DNA of 64,000 bases. It comes from Phoronis australis. Lineage: Eukaryota; Phoronida; Phoronidae. A program made the position numbers and the translations under genes. Below, piece by piece: positions 1 to 13,023 of this stretch (position 1 is its first letter; each line of letters starts with the position of its first letter). The stretch is from assembly GCA_002633005.1 (NCBI GenBank), contig NMRA01000293.1:207198-271197 (forward strand), in the 5' to 3' direction. The notes beneath the pieces were generated by a model. The model did no database searches and was not told the DNA's origin. It saw nothing but the letters and a program-made list of their open reading frames with translations.

Positions 1-517
1 TTGCGTATTGCTTGGCCTTGCTTTTGGTGTTCGATATTACCAGATAACGCCATGCTCGTTTCCTTTTGAACAAGCAGCATGTGGAGATAATTTGACCGGC
101 CTAGTGTCGGCTTACGAAGTAAATAGGGATAATTGTGGATTATTTAGGAAGCCACGACGTTTAAAACTTTGCTTGCGCGCGTTTGTGCGGCTTTTGAAGA
201 AAGAAGTTTGAGACCTAGCCTGAAATTGATACGAGCGGGCGCTTTTTGTGCGTCAACACATAAATAATACCGTCATCTCTTTCTGGTCGTCCGTCCACTG
301 CTATCTGATGATGATTGATAAGCGGTGTCGCGTTCGATATCTTTTGTTTTTTGCCAAATTTTGTCGTTTCGTCCCGTTCATAGACTTTTTCGTCAAGTTG
401 TAAAGACGGCCGGCGTTGTCGTTCTGATAACGAGTTTTGTATGACGTGACTTTAAACAAAATCAGAGATGTTTGCTACCAATAAGAAGTCTGTACTATAT
501 TTTTTCAGCTGACAACC

Positions 518-3500
518 ATGGGCGATATTGAACTGAACCCAGTCTACGAGCCGCTGCCGCTCAGACGTGAGCCTCCCGAAGGGATGGCGGAGGAATTCGA
601 TTACGGCAACACAGACAAACACAGGTATGTACGGTATACAGAAACTGTGGGTAAGAAAAGGAAGCAGAGTTATTGTTTCCACACTCCACAGTAGATATTT
701 CAGAAAACTGATAGTCCATTGTATGTATTTCTTGGGGAAAATATTCATTGAATCTTAGTTGCATTTCGCCACTATTTAGCTGTCAATGTTGAATTCTTAC
801 CCAGTGAACTAGGCCGAATATATTTAAGAACATTAGTATCTTGTTCATATCATTTTGATTTTAAAAAAAATGTTCACCAATTACGTCCGCAAGTTCGTTT
901 TGCCCCAGTGTTAACAACCAATTACTTTGTGAATTTTTGATTTTTTAACAAAAACAAAGACCGGAACTGTTGCTATCTCAGCAGCAAAATAACAACAAAT
1001 GGGTGTAACTGATTTCCCAGAAAATGTTTGCAAACGAGAAGCATCCTTTAACTTAAAAGCTTGCGTTTCGTTGTACTGGATGATGAAACGACATCTCCAC
1101 CTTGATCCGAACCAACAACTGACTTTTATGTCTTGCTCGCAACTTACGACGTTGGATTTCTTGTTGGATTCAATTTTGGCTAGTTAACAATCGCTACAAA
1201 AGAAGAGTTATGTGACCTTGGCTGTTTCTATGAACGTCACCTTTTGACTGGTGTAGCTACTTACGACGTTGAACTTTCATCAATAGATTTTGCTATCGCG
1301 AGATAGCAATTTGAACAAAAGAAAAGTATAGTGTGGTTAAACGATGCCAATAAGCAAATAACCTGAAACTTGAAACACAGATTGGGGCCTAAATTAATCA
1401 GATTCAGTGAACTATTACCCTACTATTCAACAGGATAGTTTTGACCGGAGGATGAACTTTTATTGATATGGCATTTGAATTGCCTACGATATGAAGCGGT
1501 CAGTGACATCACATCTCAGTGGTCAAGGATTGTGAACACCTTACTAATAACACTTTTAAATGGGAAATAATTTACGGTTTGCACGTTTTATTAATTTGGT
1601 ATCTATAGCAAAGTGTTCAATTACTTGTAAAACGTAAATTTTAAAATTTCATGATTCGCATATCTTTATAAGAATCCTTCGTGTACTTTAGTGAACTCTA
1701 AATCTCTACAATTGTATTGCATCCTTATATTTGGAATAATGAATTTTTATGAAATACGTTTTACTACTTAGTTTGAAGTTGTTGGAATTTTTTGGCCTTC
1801 AAAAACGCACACAATCCTTTTTTAAATGTGCGCAATCCTGAAAGATCATTATTTCATTGTGATAGAAAAATGGTTTTTACCACTTACGGTAATATGAAAT
1901 CAGTCACGGACAAATTGTGCCTTCGTCAAAATGGAAATGATTTCAAGGCTCCAAAACAGCTGAGAGCTTGTTATTGCTTGAGACCAGGCTCTACAAGTTG
2001 GCTTAGTAACACGGCGTGTCATTTTATGCCCAAGCGTGTTCTCAACGAATAGCGAACTGCCAATTCACTTCAAATTCAGATCTCTCGAACAAGCTGAAAC
2101 TAATTTTACAGCGGTATTCAGTGGCCAAATCGGGCAGAAGTTTGCTTTCTGGGTGGAAGTCAGAAGGCACGCACACAGCACCCTTTGACACAGCGTCACC
2201 TATACTGAAAAGTGGCCTTGTGGCAACATGATGAACGACACACGGAATTCCGTGTGTGAGCATCAATGCGCATGCTTGGTTGGAAGTTTACCGATCACAT
2301 CGCCGCCACTTGCACACGCCTTCTGGGCTTAAGCCACTGGATCGGGGTTTCCTTGATTTTGTTTAGTTCGATCACTGCCCGTTTTAATAAATTACAACTA
2401 TTCAAGTCAAAGGGTGTCCTCATACTACTTAACAGAAAACTGAAAGGGGGTTCCCAGATTTCAACCAATGGGAACGACTTTAACCAATGAGAAGCCTTGT
2501 TAAACAACATTCCACAGTGCTAGTTTTCGTAGCACACTGAGACTGGCACGCGCATTGAAAGACAGCCTCTGTCATTTGTATTCTTTTGGTGGCAGTTTTT
2601 GAAATTTCACCTGTAAAACATTTATGTCAAATGAAATTCGGCTATGTTATTGATACCGTCGTTTTCTTATGAATGTACACTTCATTTTTGCTGAAATTTA
2701 CAAAAACTCTTGGCAATGTGACCTTAGAATGCAAGATTGGTATTAATCTAAAATTTTAATTTAGAAATTTTACAGTCTAGCTGTTTTTAGAAAATATATA
2801 TACATTTACCGAGTTTGGCTAACACACAGACTTGTCGATAAGGGCCATCGTAACCTTAATCATACGTTTATGTAATGCCAGTAGGGAGAGTTGGCTGACC
2901 CGGCTAGTTTACCTTAACTCAGCACGCTATTCAGCAGTTTTTAGCCTCGTTGCAGTGTTCAGCTCACTGTTTTAAAAATCAAAACAGCAAATTTTCAGTG
3001 TTGTGAAATGGGTTGCAATACAGATACGCTGTGTTAGTTGTGAAGTTGGAAGTATGTTTGCGATAGCATCCCTTGGTTTTCTTCTTTTCCTTCCCATGGA
3101 GGGTTGAAGATGTAGTCCATGTTGAATGTGGTGTTGGTATTGAGCGACCTCTGTAGTCTTACCTCTTTAGTCCTAGCTTTGTAGAGCTTACTTCGGGATG
3201 ACGCTTAAAGCAGTTTCGTAACTTTGCCATGGACGTTCTACAGTTTCACATTGTCGTGAACTATGTAAATCTATTGGTTGAACGAAAGAAATACCAGGCC
3301 ATCCGATAATGTAAGATATAATTTTACCAAAGGTAGTGAATGATTCTTACTTAGACTTAATTTCCATTTCAGTGCTGGAAATTACTAGCATTTGACCCCT
3401 GCCATTTTACATGTGTAAACCCCGCCTTCGATTAAAAATTGACTTTTGGTGTAGACTACTTATTGTTATTGTCTCAACTCAATCCTTGGGCGTGGAAAGA

Positions 3501-5768
3501 ACTGACAGGTCGTTATTTCTTAAGAAAAGGTTCAACAAGTTTTAACTTGGTTAAAACCTGTTGCGTTGTTTTAGTATGCCCCCAGCATCGTCTCAAGTCC
3601 TATCAAACTATTTTACAGTTATCTGCCGGTAGGTGGTCTAAATCGATGGTTTCAGTGGCGGAAAGTGGATTTAGGGCAGTTTTAGCTCTTTGGCTAAAAT
3701 AAGAGAACAAAATAGCCAAAGCGTGCTTAGCAAAAACTATGCCCTTTAATGTGCAGTCAGACATTCGGACAATGTAAACGGCGATATTCTATGTCAGTAG
3801 ATTGGAAAGACTGGTTGTGGTTTTTTTTGCAGTGGGTAGATCTTGTTTAGGTCTTTTGAACACCAGTTGGAATCTAAAGTACATAGGTATTTGAACTGAC
3901 TGGCCGCCGTGGCCGGCCTACCGAATCTTGAAAGAAGGGATAGCCCTAAAAGTTGCACTCGGAAAGCAACAAACAATAGAAGCAAAACGTCGATTCGGTT
4001 GAACTCTAATCGATCTTACCTTCTCGATCACTTCTCTCTCAGACGCCAGTCACGCGCTAATAACTACACCACAGCGCCCCATACATCACAATTTTCAAAA
4101 ACCGTTGTACTGCATTGGCGGATTTAGGATATCGAAAAGGAGCCCATCTGTGTGAACCATTTTGGTCGCGTGTGGATGGGAGACGGACCCTGCCCCTTAA
4201 ACCGTCCATGAATTTGAAGAATATTTGCAGTATGTGGGTCATTAATATTGCGGGTTAGCCTTCCTAATTACACACGGTAAACCCACTGACCCACTGTAGT
4301 TCACCGGTAGCTTCAACGGAAAGATTCGTCGCCGTTAGCTACATTTATTCCAGTTTGAATTTTGCGGCGTAAATTAACTTTTAAGGGCATAAATCAATTC
4401 ATTACGGTGTAAATTAATTATTTGTGGTGTAAATTTGTCGTTGGACAAATTGGTGAACGATACGCACGTAAATTACGTGCGTAAATTAACTTAGGTTACG
4501 TCGTAATTAATCTACGTCGTTAAAAGTTCAGTTACGTCGTTAATAATTAACTTACGCCACTAACAAGAATTAATTTACGCACGTAATTTACGTGCGAAAC
4601 GTTCACCCATTTGGCCAATGATGCATTGCTAGGACCACCGCTATATTACTCCCAGCTATATACATGTCTAACTCTTTATATGTTTATACCGTAACGTCGT
4701 AGCGAAACTTGTGATATTGTACCCAATGAGCGTGGATCCGATGCTAGACCACGTGATGCGTAACCTGACCCTAACTCCCTAATCCACCTCGCAAACTGAT
4801 GAACTGTTTGTTGTAATTGTAGAAAAACATCCGGCAATTCGAACAAGAAAGATGTGTCCAGCAAAAAGCGTTCTTTGAAGAGCAATTCGTCAAAAGAAAG
4901 TACTGGTTCGAAAGCATGGTCCAACTGGCGCAGATTTCTGAATAAGTCTCACAATCAAGAACGCAATGGATCCAGTAAGCACTGGAATCATGGTCCGAAC
5001 TTGACGTCATTTCGGCCAGCATTAGTTTACGTTCCCAAAGAATTTGACATAAGAGAAACTAATTACCGAAATTCCCCAAATGCGGACTTGCATTATTCAC
5101 AATACAAAAGTTTGGACCGGGACTATTTTCGCGGCAGACATATGTCGTCGAACTCGTTTGTAAAGCATGACGATATTTATTCTTACTTTAATCCCAACAA
5201 CAGAATTCGATTGCTTCGTCACGACTCATACGACACCAGACACCACCGAAGCCGATCTAACATCGTTCCCTCTTACGTTTTTCGTGGAAAGTATATTTCA
5301 CCGGTCACACACGCATCAATGATTCAACATCCAGTCTCAAGACCGCCATCTACCAGGCAGTTGCCCTTGAGAACCATAGAAATACATCGAGTAGTTGCCA
5401 AGGACGGTGACGTCAGTTATGCGTCGCACGTAACGGTGCCGATTGTACGTTCTCACTCTGCGCCACCGATATCGCGAATTCGCGTCAGTAATAGTTATAT
5501 ACCAGAGAAAATCAACAAACTCAATCGCAATATGAAGGTCTACAAACCCATTGCACGCCATAGCAAACTAGAAACCTTACAAGAAAATGATAGGCATAAA
5601 ATTGCTGATAACGGTAAACCACGTGCGAAATACAGTCATGTGACTTTGTCTATTCCACCGTTTCGTGTCGAAAATCAGTTGATTCGGGAAACAGAAACCC
5701 TAACGATATCCTGTAACCTTTTTGAAGACGCTTCTGACATGCAAGTTAATGAGTTTGCTGAAGTTTAA
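518..5768 (+). CDS. Hypothetical basic protein, two exons (350 aa)
   Basis: Exon 1 is 518-624 and exon 2 is 4823-5768. The ATG at 518 lies in a strong context (ACAACCATGG), and exon 1 ends at AG|GTATGT in phase 2. Exon 2 follows TTGTAATTGTAG and restores an Arg codon at the junction, so the two join in one open frame of 350 codons. Exon 2 alone is open for more than 310 codons, far beyond chance here. The N-terminal 36 residues are acidic and proline-rich; the rest is rich in Ser, Arg, His, Asn and Tyr, strongly basic, with no hydrophobic segment and no signal peptide. I recognise no domain. A TTTTTTCAG just before the ATG (ending at 508) could be the acceptor of a 5' UTR intron. Small exons inside the 4.2-kb intron could have been missed. 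Function unknown. Confidence 0.6.
4113..4215. repeat. Short dispersed element, copy 1 (related to 16137-16225)
   Basis: The segment starts ATTGGCGGATTTAGGATATCG and ends CCCCTTAAACCGTCCATG. The 16.1-kb copy starts ATTGGCGGATCTAGGATGTCG and ends GCCCCTTAAATCTGCCGATG. In both, the two ends are rough inverted repeats of each other. This is probably a small non-autonomous transposon remnant. Confidence 0.45.
4441..4618. repeat. Inverted-repeat element with 47-bp arms (MITE-like)
   Basis: The left arm (4441-4487) and right arm (4572-4618) are imperfect reverse complements over about 47 bp, beginning TTGGACAAATTGG on one side and TTGGCCAAATGGG on the other strand. Each arm contains its own palindrome, CGCACGTAAATTACGTGCG at 4463-4481 and its mate. 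The centre is made of short TTAA/TTACGTCGTT motifs. The structure suggests a non-autonomous foldback or MITE-type element. No clear target-site duplication is visible. Confidence 0.65.
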
Positions 5769-6059
5769 AGAAAACATGAAAAACATATTTAAAGTTTTAT
5801 ACGTTTAGGACCAATACGTGAAAGCCTTGTAGGTGATTTTGTTATTTTAGATGTATTGGGCTACCCAGACAGTCCCAGCAATACTTAACAACATGAGAAA
5901 GTACGATTACGTTAGCTCGTTAAATGATACTAGAGGTAATCTTTTCGCGCCATGCGTCGCCGCGAGATCACAGAACAAAGAATGGAAGACCAAAAGTAGT
6001 TGTATTGAAAAGGATTGTGAACAGAACACCATTGTAAGGATTCTTGCACTGACGTAGTA

Positions 6060-9000
6060 GACAAAAACTGCTAGTTACATAAATCAATCTATGGCATTTG
6101 TGTGCTCGGAGTGATATATTCTGGCAATCAAATTCAAATGTGTGAGTTTAAAGATTATCAATGACTTTCATTTCTTAAAAGTATAGTAGGTTCTCGTCTC
6201 TGGCTTTCTTGAAACTCGAGTCGGTCATGTCAGTCGGTCATGTCAGTCGTGTGGTATTTTTAGTTGTCCACTTTTTCAAAATAGAAAATTCACCAGGACG
6301 AGCAAAAATGATCCGGTATTTTTTATCATCGCTTAGCAAATTATGGCGTTCCAAGCCTTCCTATCCTTGCTTACGAGCCTTTGTGCAGCTTTTTAAAATA
6401 ATCATACACTAGACCTTGGCTGCAACTGATGCCAGACCATAAGCAAGTTAGTGTGCTTGTTTGTCTTACCGTTAATTTTGACACAGATTACTAGTATACC
6501 GGATGTGGAGTCAGATCAAGTGAGGTATTGTCTGGTCTGACATGATTTGACCGAAACAATTGTGGGTAGCACAACAGATTGTCACATGAAAATTCATTAC
6601 ACTGATTGTATTTCTAAACTTCGCTTATCGATCTGGTGAGTTTGGATATGTAAAACTATGCTTTGTGACAAATAAAATGAGGTAGACACCGTAGGCAGAC
6701 AAATTCTGTGGATTGAAGTCATTGATATAAATTTTTAATCGCTGTCGCACGTATGGCAACACCAAAAGTCTGCAACTTCAGGTAGTAGTGCTTTAGCTTT
6801 AAACGGCAGTATATACCTCAAATTAATAGAGTAAATTGTCGTTACCAAGGTCGTTGTGTCTCACTTGTTCCACGTGCCATTTGAAAATCCAGAAGCCCTG
6901 ACGCTTACAAGTGTCATCGATTTACAAAAGAAATTCAAGCTAGTGTCCCGCACCCGTGGAGTATTTGATGATCTCTTGCGCAAAAAATGTAATTGAATGA
7001 CATGGTGGCAACAAGGACAGAGGATTCTTTTAGTCCAGAACAGTACCTGTGTGGAGGCTCACTCAAAAGTTACTAATGTTGTTGGCCAGTTCATGTTGCA
7101 AGTACATCACGTTTACGGATTACGGAGACACGAGTTTGAAACAGGGTGCTATTAGACGCTAAGGAGCAACTGGCCGTTGTGTGTACTCCTAAAAAACTTG
7201 TGTCGGTTAAACTTCCACCAAATTAGCCATTTTGCCATATTACTAACATTGCAGGGCAACGTTCTCGGCATTGCACCGGCCATAACTGTTTGTCACGTAT
7301 AGACAATCACTTCCGTGATTGATAACCGAATGCCAAGCACGCACAGTAACACACTTCACACTTTGTTTTCAAACGCTTAAACCAACTAAAATCCTGCTGG
7401 ATTCGATGACTAGGTCGTTGCAATTTGTTTTGTGTAGTGACAATCTGTTCAGGCCTACTTGTAAGTGAATAGGCCTATATGCGCATGTTATATGTAACTA
7501 TTATGCTGAGATAATCACGAATACTATTATACTCTGTTTTTGTTTAATGTTTTTGCACTCTACTTGACAATATGTTTTAAAGACCACAAAAACTAATAGG
7601 GGCTTGTTTTGGCAAATGGGCGTGAAAACGGAATTAAACGTGAAACTGTAAACTGGGTTGCATTCTGTAGACACAAGAAACTTGCAAAAAAGCTTATGCG
7701 ACCACGTGCTGCGATTCTAAAGCATGGCGATATCTCGTGAAGACTTACGTGATCTTGCGTTTCGCGAATTTCTTCCGGTATAAAAATGGAACTTGACCAA
7801 CCATAGCAATTGCGTTGGGCGACTACATTAGCTGGAACTGCATTAGACTGCAGGGACAAAGCGGTTTTAGATAAAATACAGTCATATTGCCATCACATAG
7901 CTTCTAAATAGATCGCGTATTTCAAACGGACGCTGGTACGATCACCTTGCGCAGCGTCACTTTGCGTCGTGTTAATGGTAACGCCTAAAGAAAATATTTT
8001 CTATCCACGTAGTCACAAATTTAGACTTGCCTCAAACAATATCGGATGAATCGTATTATTGCTACATGATGACACTCTATAAGACATTTATAATACATCA
8101 TTTTTAAATTTTACAGTCATTGCGAAGGAACGATAGTGTCGTTTGAATAAATGAAATTGAATTTAGAGAGTGTCTGGAAACTAGATCAACTACAGCCGAG
8201 TTTTTAGAACGACTCGATGCTACTTCGCGTACTCAACCCTTTCACCACTGAATCCTACTGTCTACGCCAAGTACTCAATTTTATCGAGTCTTCATAATTT
8301 TACCATCAGTTCCGGTAATTTCGTACCAAAGTGAGGCACTGACAGCCTATTTGGTGGACATGCGGTTTATTAATGAGTTGGAGAGGATTTGTCTTGATTC
8401 GCGAAATCATGCTCGCGACTGGGAGGCAGGTGTTTGCCAGAAATACGTGACACTTGCTGCAACCCTGCGTCGCCAACCGACTAGAGCGACGTCTTTCGTC
8501 AAAATGTAGGCCAAGTACCATTTAGCAGTAGCAATGCATCAACAGTGTTAGTTGTAGCAGTAGCAATGCGATGACAGTTCACATTTCCTCCAACAGAAAT
8601 GATACGCATTTAAAGACCACGTAGTCCCGTTCTGAATTACACCAAGACCGCTGTATATTCAACAATGTTTACCCAGAATGGTTGTTATTAATGTCCGTGA
8701 ATGCCCAATGTTATCGCTCTTTGGTTGCCTGTCTCAACTCAGACGTGCCTTCGAAAACTAAGCCAGTCAAGTGTTTTTTATTTTCGCTACAGAAGAGAGT
8801 ATAGTAAGGTGCTGTTAGTATCTCACTGGCGAAAGGTTATCGACTATTTTTCAGAGTTGAACAAATTAGACAGCATAGATGGTACTACGACATAATGTTG
8901 CAAAAAACGGTCACCCATATAACAACGATAGAACAACTCTGCTAAACATGACAACTCTGCTAAACATGACATATTAGGGACAACTTGAACATGTTCGTCA

Positions 9001-12000
9001 TCATCCAACTTCAGAGTTGTATCGGAATTCTGAAATAGTAAATTTCTTAACTCTGTCACCTCTGCCACGGTACGGTATTCTAATTTGTTGTCTGAAGAAA
9101 TCCAGTTGGCATCAGCGGCCCGGCCAAGATTAAACGCATTGTTTCCTTACCCAGTTGAGCCCTGAAATTCGCTAACATGTAGTTAAGTTGGGCATTATGA
9201 TTCCGCTGTACCTTTCGCTACCGATACTAATGTAAAATGGTCTATTGCCCAAGTTTGGAGCAAGACGGTTCGAACGGTAATAAACCCGTCTTCTGTATCA
9301 CAAATACGAACATTTGGTATAGACCGCTTACAGTTATGAGATTCACCTCAAACTGCTCTTTAGTCAAATGAGAGCCGTGCTGACTTCAGGGGCTTCAAAA
9401 TAACTGACCGTTATTGCGTGGCCTCAAGGAGTAACGAATTATCAGTTTGTTGCTAACCCCAGAAGTCACCTCTCTTAATAAGGAACCAGTTGAGACCAGA
9501 CGTTTATGGTAATTGGTGGTCTAAAGAAAACGTTTACTTCTTGAACACGGCTTTATAGCAGCGGGCCGCTATAAGACTATAATGCACACCCACGGATACA
9601 ACCCAACAGTGAGGCCGTCGTTGAGGTTAACACGCATGCAGCAGAGTGGCGTTCCGTTGACCGAGTTTCTTGCGAAAAAGCAACCTCTCGCAAGACCTCG
9701 CAAGATCACTTGAGTGTTTCGCGATGGTTTATACTATTCTGAAAAAATGGCAGTCGCTGAAGTAATTACCGGGTCGGTGAAGTTGGATTCAGTGCGGAGA
9801 CTTGATTTCTGTGTTCACTACTTAAGATTGAGTGACCCAGGTTGTTACTTATTCGTTAAAAATTTAAACAAAGGGAAGGTGTCTTCAATTGTCTTGATGG
9901 TGGATATTTTCAAACATTAACTTTTAGGCTGTGTGCAAATGTGGATTTCGACATGCGAAACACCCGAGGGCAACTACCAAAAGTTGAAATGCAATCAAAT
10001 CAAGATCGTTTCCACTAGTGTTTTACTGACATTGGTCAAGTTCCTAGTTTTTGGTTGTTTTCCCTGAGAACTTGATACTGCAGTGCCACTATCCTTGATC
10101 CCGTAGGCGTTAAATATGTAATCCACAGCCTGGGTCCCACTGCCGACCTTCAGTGATGACTATGGTAGATCAATTGCTTGATACAACCTCGCGCTCGACA
10201 AGCAGCGTGTATAAACCACCCAATACATGACTAGTTTTTCCAACATCGACGCTGACATATTGGCACAGTGTATGAATCCATTGGTGCCTACCTTCGCCAG
10301 AATCCCCAGTTGCATCAAACGTATATCAACTACAAAATCTAATCTTTATATTGCGCCCCCAAACTGGGTGCACGTTTCGCACAATTGCGTTGTTGAGACT
10401 CGTATGCGTTGCAATAGAAACCTTTTTGTTTTGTTTCCTTCGGATTTTGCTACTGCAAGTTCAAAAGGCAAACGAACACACCTAGTTCACCATGGGTTTG
10501 TTTTTAGTTTTGCTCAAATCTTGTCTAAGGTTGCTCCGTTTCGGGTATCTGAGTTCATGCTCGGTATGCAGTGTACGTTGAACGACGGTTTCCTCTTTCT
10601 TGCCTATGAAAGTGTACACCGGGTACTATGAAGCGTGGACGCTGTGGGTTAGCTAAATCGCTATTGTATGCTGACCAGTTTGCTTGTTGCGGCTTATTCC
10701 ATTTCTCCTCCACCTCTGCTGCGTTATGTGCATTTCCATCTGGTACGCTGTACAATAAAATATTTGCACTCGACTTACACTGGCACTGTATTAAAGCTAC
10801 ATTTCGCCCTGTTTACATGTAGCTGGTTGAGAAACGAAAATCGAATGGGGCATTTTCCTTTCATAAGATAGGTCTCACAATCTTTGGATTGCAATTTTAG
10901 GGTTGCCCAACACCAATAAACTTTAAAGAGTTTTCTTGAGGCACTGATGGTTTGGATGATCTCAGAAAAAAAATCTATCACGGTACGTAATATTATGAGA
11001 CCGATTTCAAGAGAGTAAAGGGCTTAATTCGATTTTCATTTTTAGCCATCGAAACAGGGCGAAAGTCAGTTTTAAGTTCAAATGTAAGCAAGGATGCTTC
11101 CTGTTTTCTAATCAAATAGTCTGCCGGGGTAAAATGAGTTATCTTAAACTGTTCGCTGAAAGTTTTGTGGTCAGTAGAGAAACCAAATGATTCTCTTCCT
11201 GCAGACATTCTTAAAAACCCCACCCACTTTTGGTTAACTGTGACGTCTTTTCGCAGCAATGTGGCCCGGTGGAGTGTCAACGCGTACCATTTACATGAAA
11301 AAGTTAAGAGGCACTGTACAGCTTTCACACTACATTGGTGTGACTTACTTTAAAAAAATACAGTTGCTTTAAACCATACTCCATTATTACCGTGTTAAAT
11401 GGACACAATAGGCTTCAGGACCGAAAAACGCATTTTGTGAATATTTATGGGCAGAGTAGACTTCTTGATGTTATGAGCTTTGATCAGTCCCATGATCTCA
11501 CTAGACGTCGACGATTCTCGATGTTGGCTTCCAGTCCCAGGTATTTGCTTAGTGGGCGCGCGCCGATTTTATGAGTTATGCGCTGTTTCATGCGAAATGA
11601 TCGAGCACGCCGGCGTAAGAAGCCCAGAGAGCTACTCTGCCGCCACTGCATGCACACTGGTAGAGTAACTTCTCTTGAATTAGGATTTGGGGACGAAATT
11701 AACACTAGCCTGTCATGCGAGATGAGTACATTTCTAGGCCGGATTTCGAACTTACTTGGCTTGGGATCTTACTAAAGAACCGTGTACATCTGCTTTTTCT
11801 ATACAGAATGACTCGACTTTGGTGCAAACCTGTTATTGCATGCTTTTGAAAAGCTTACAATATGTTTTCAGTGTTTGAGTAATCAACCAATTGACTTCCC
11901 CGCTGAATCAAAAATCAAAATATTTCCAATAAGTTCGCCCAAATACATATAAAAGCAAAATGCTCTTTGAAAACCCGACAACACGGTGTTTATAACTGCT

Positions 12001-12660
12001 AAGCTACGCAATTTAGCGGTAACTATTACCAGAGTATTATGCCTCAACCATTAACGTAATACCAGGAATACGCATTTGTGCCGGGCAATGCGAGCTTTGG
12101 ATGCGGACAAGGCAGCACCTGCTGGTCACGTGGTTCAACAGAGACGTCGACGGTCATTTGCGAAAACAAAAGCGAAAGAAAAACACCCTCACATAAAGAA
12201 GTCGAAATGTTTTCGATGGAAAAGCTCCGAAGGACTGCTGAGATAAAATTCGTGGAATTTTGTTGAACTTCGTGCATATGCTTCATTGTTGCCGATAATA
12301 TTAACATAATAGAACTTGAAATTTTTGGAAGACTAGGCCTATGTGCGTAAATAATTGCTTTACGGTAGGAAATGAATAAAATACATAGTTCAGTGCTGTC
12401 TAAGTAATGAATTTTGATTCCACTTCCATGTGGCATTTTGCATGCATCGTTTAAGCGATCTGCACATATTTGCGTTACACGTTATATTCTGTGATCTAAC
12501 ATCTACTCTGCACCTTGTACTTTGAAACATTCATGAAAACTGATCCTCTTGGTTGACTTTTTGACGCATGCGGTATCAAACAAAAAGCACATGTTAAACG
12601 GAGACGAGACTAACAATAATTAATTGAAGCCACGCTTCCGAGTATCATATTCAACTTTAT
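6060..12660. other. Intergenic stretch, no supportable gene
   Basis: Between the hypothetical gene and the sulfatase I see no reading frame with protein similarity or convincing splice structure. An AATAAA at 6671-6676 could serve as a distant polyadenylation signal for the upstream gene. A dispersed repeat occurs as an inverted pair at about 10797-10885 and 10975-11090. A motif of the GAGACCAG...GTGGTCT type lies at 9475-9535. Small tandem duplications occur at 6225-6252 (14-bp unit) and 8934-8971 (19-bp unit). Confidence 0.5.
10797..11090. repeat. Dispersed repeat as an inverted pair
   Basis: Reverse-complementing 10797-10885 gives a sequence that resembles 10990-11085: both carry ...TTCGATTTTC.TTT... 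followed by AAACAGGGCGAAA. The same family appears at about 25915-26010 (TCACGGTAAGCAG ... AAACAGGACGAAATGCAG) and, more diverged, at 53680-53800. Four copies in 64 kb show an abundant old repeat family. No coding capacity is seen. Confidence 0.5.
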
Positions 12661-12765
12661 TTTTGTAGGGGAAATACATGTGTGTTATCGTCCCATTAGC
12701 TGGCGTTATTTGCCCTGCTAAGGGTATCGGTGGCCAGTGCGAACTAGTCATCCACAGGGACGACA

Positions 12766-13023
12766 ATGGCTGCTGGTTTATCGCGAACTGTGTTTCTCCT
12801 TAGTCTGTATGAGACACTTATTCTCATCATCCAAGGCAAGCAGCCGAATATCATTTTCATTCTCACTGACGATCACGGCTGGAACGACGTTGGATACCAC
12901 GGCTCTGAGATCAGCACACCCAATTTAGACTACCTGGCCAAGACCGGGGTACAGTTGGAAAATTACTATGTTCAACCAACATGCACTCCGTCAAGGAGTC
13001 AACTTCTCACAGGGAGATATCAG
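12766..13023 (+). CDS. Sulfatase exon 1: signal peptide and formylglycine site
   Basis: The 86 codons hold the hydrophobic leader, the metal-binding TDDHGWND block and the signature [16 protein letters not shown], the best-conserved part of the sulfatase family. The donor is CAG|GTAAAA, phase 0. The start at 12766 is the first ATG that places a hydrophobic leader before the sulfatase fold. Confidence 0.92.

Larger units (their letters stand above)
625..4822. other. Large intron of the hypothetical gene
   Basis: This 4.2-kb intron shows no further exon that I can support. It contains a segment at about 1990-2060 related to 27320-27390, a short element at 4113-4215 related to 16137-16225, and the palindrome-rich inverted repeat at 4441-4618. 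Short open frames here carry no recognisable protein similarity. Confidence 0.4.

Noticed and set aside
1-300. Repeat shared with 6280-6410 (CTTGC...GCGTTTGTGCGGCTTTT against CTTAC...GCCTTTGTGCAGCTTTT)
   Set aside because: The similar stretch is only about 25 bp, too short to claim a shared element.
10227-10631. Open frame of 134 codons, plus strand
   Set aside because: No family resemblance, no convincing splice sites, ordinary composition; expected by chance in a window of this size.
12044-12436. Open frame of 130 codons, minus strand
   Set aside because: No recognisable motif and no exon partners; it overlaps sequence just upstream of the sulfatase gene.
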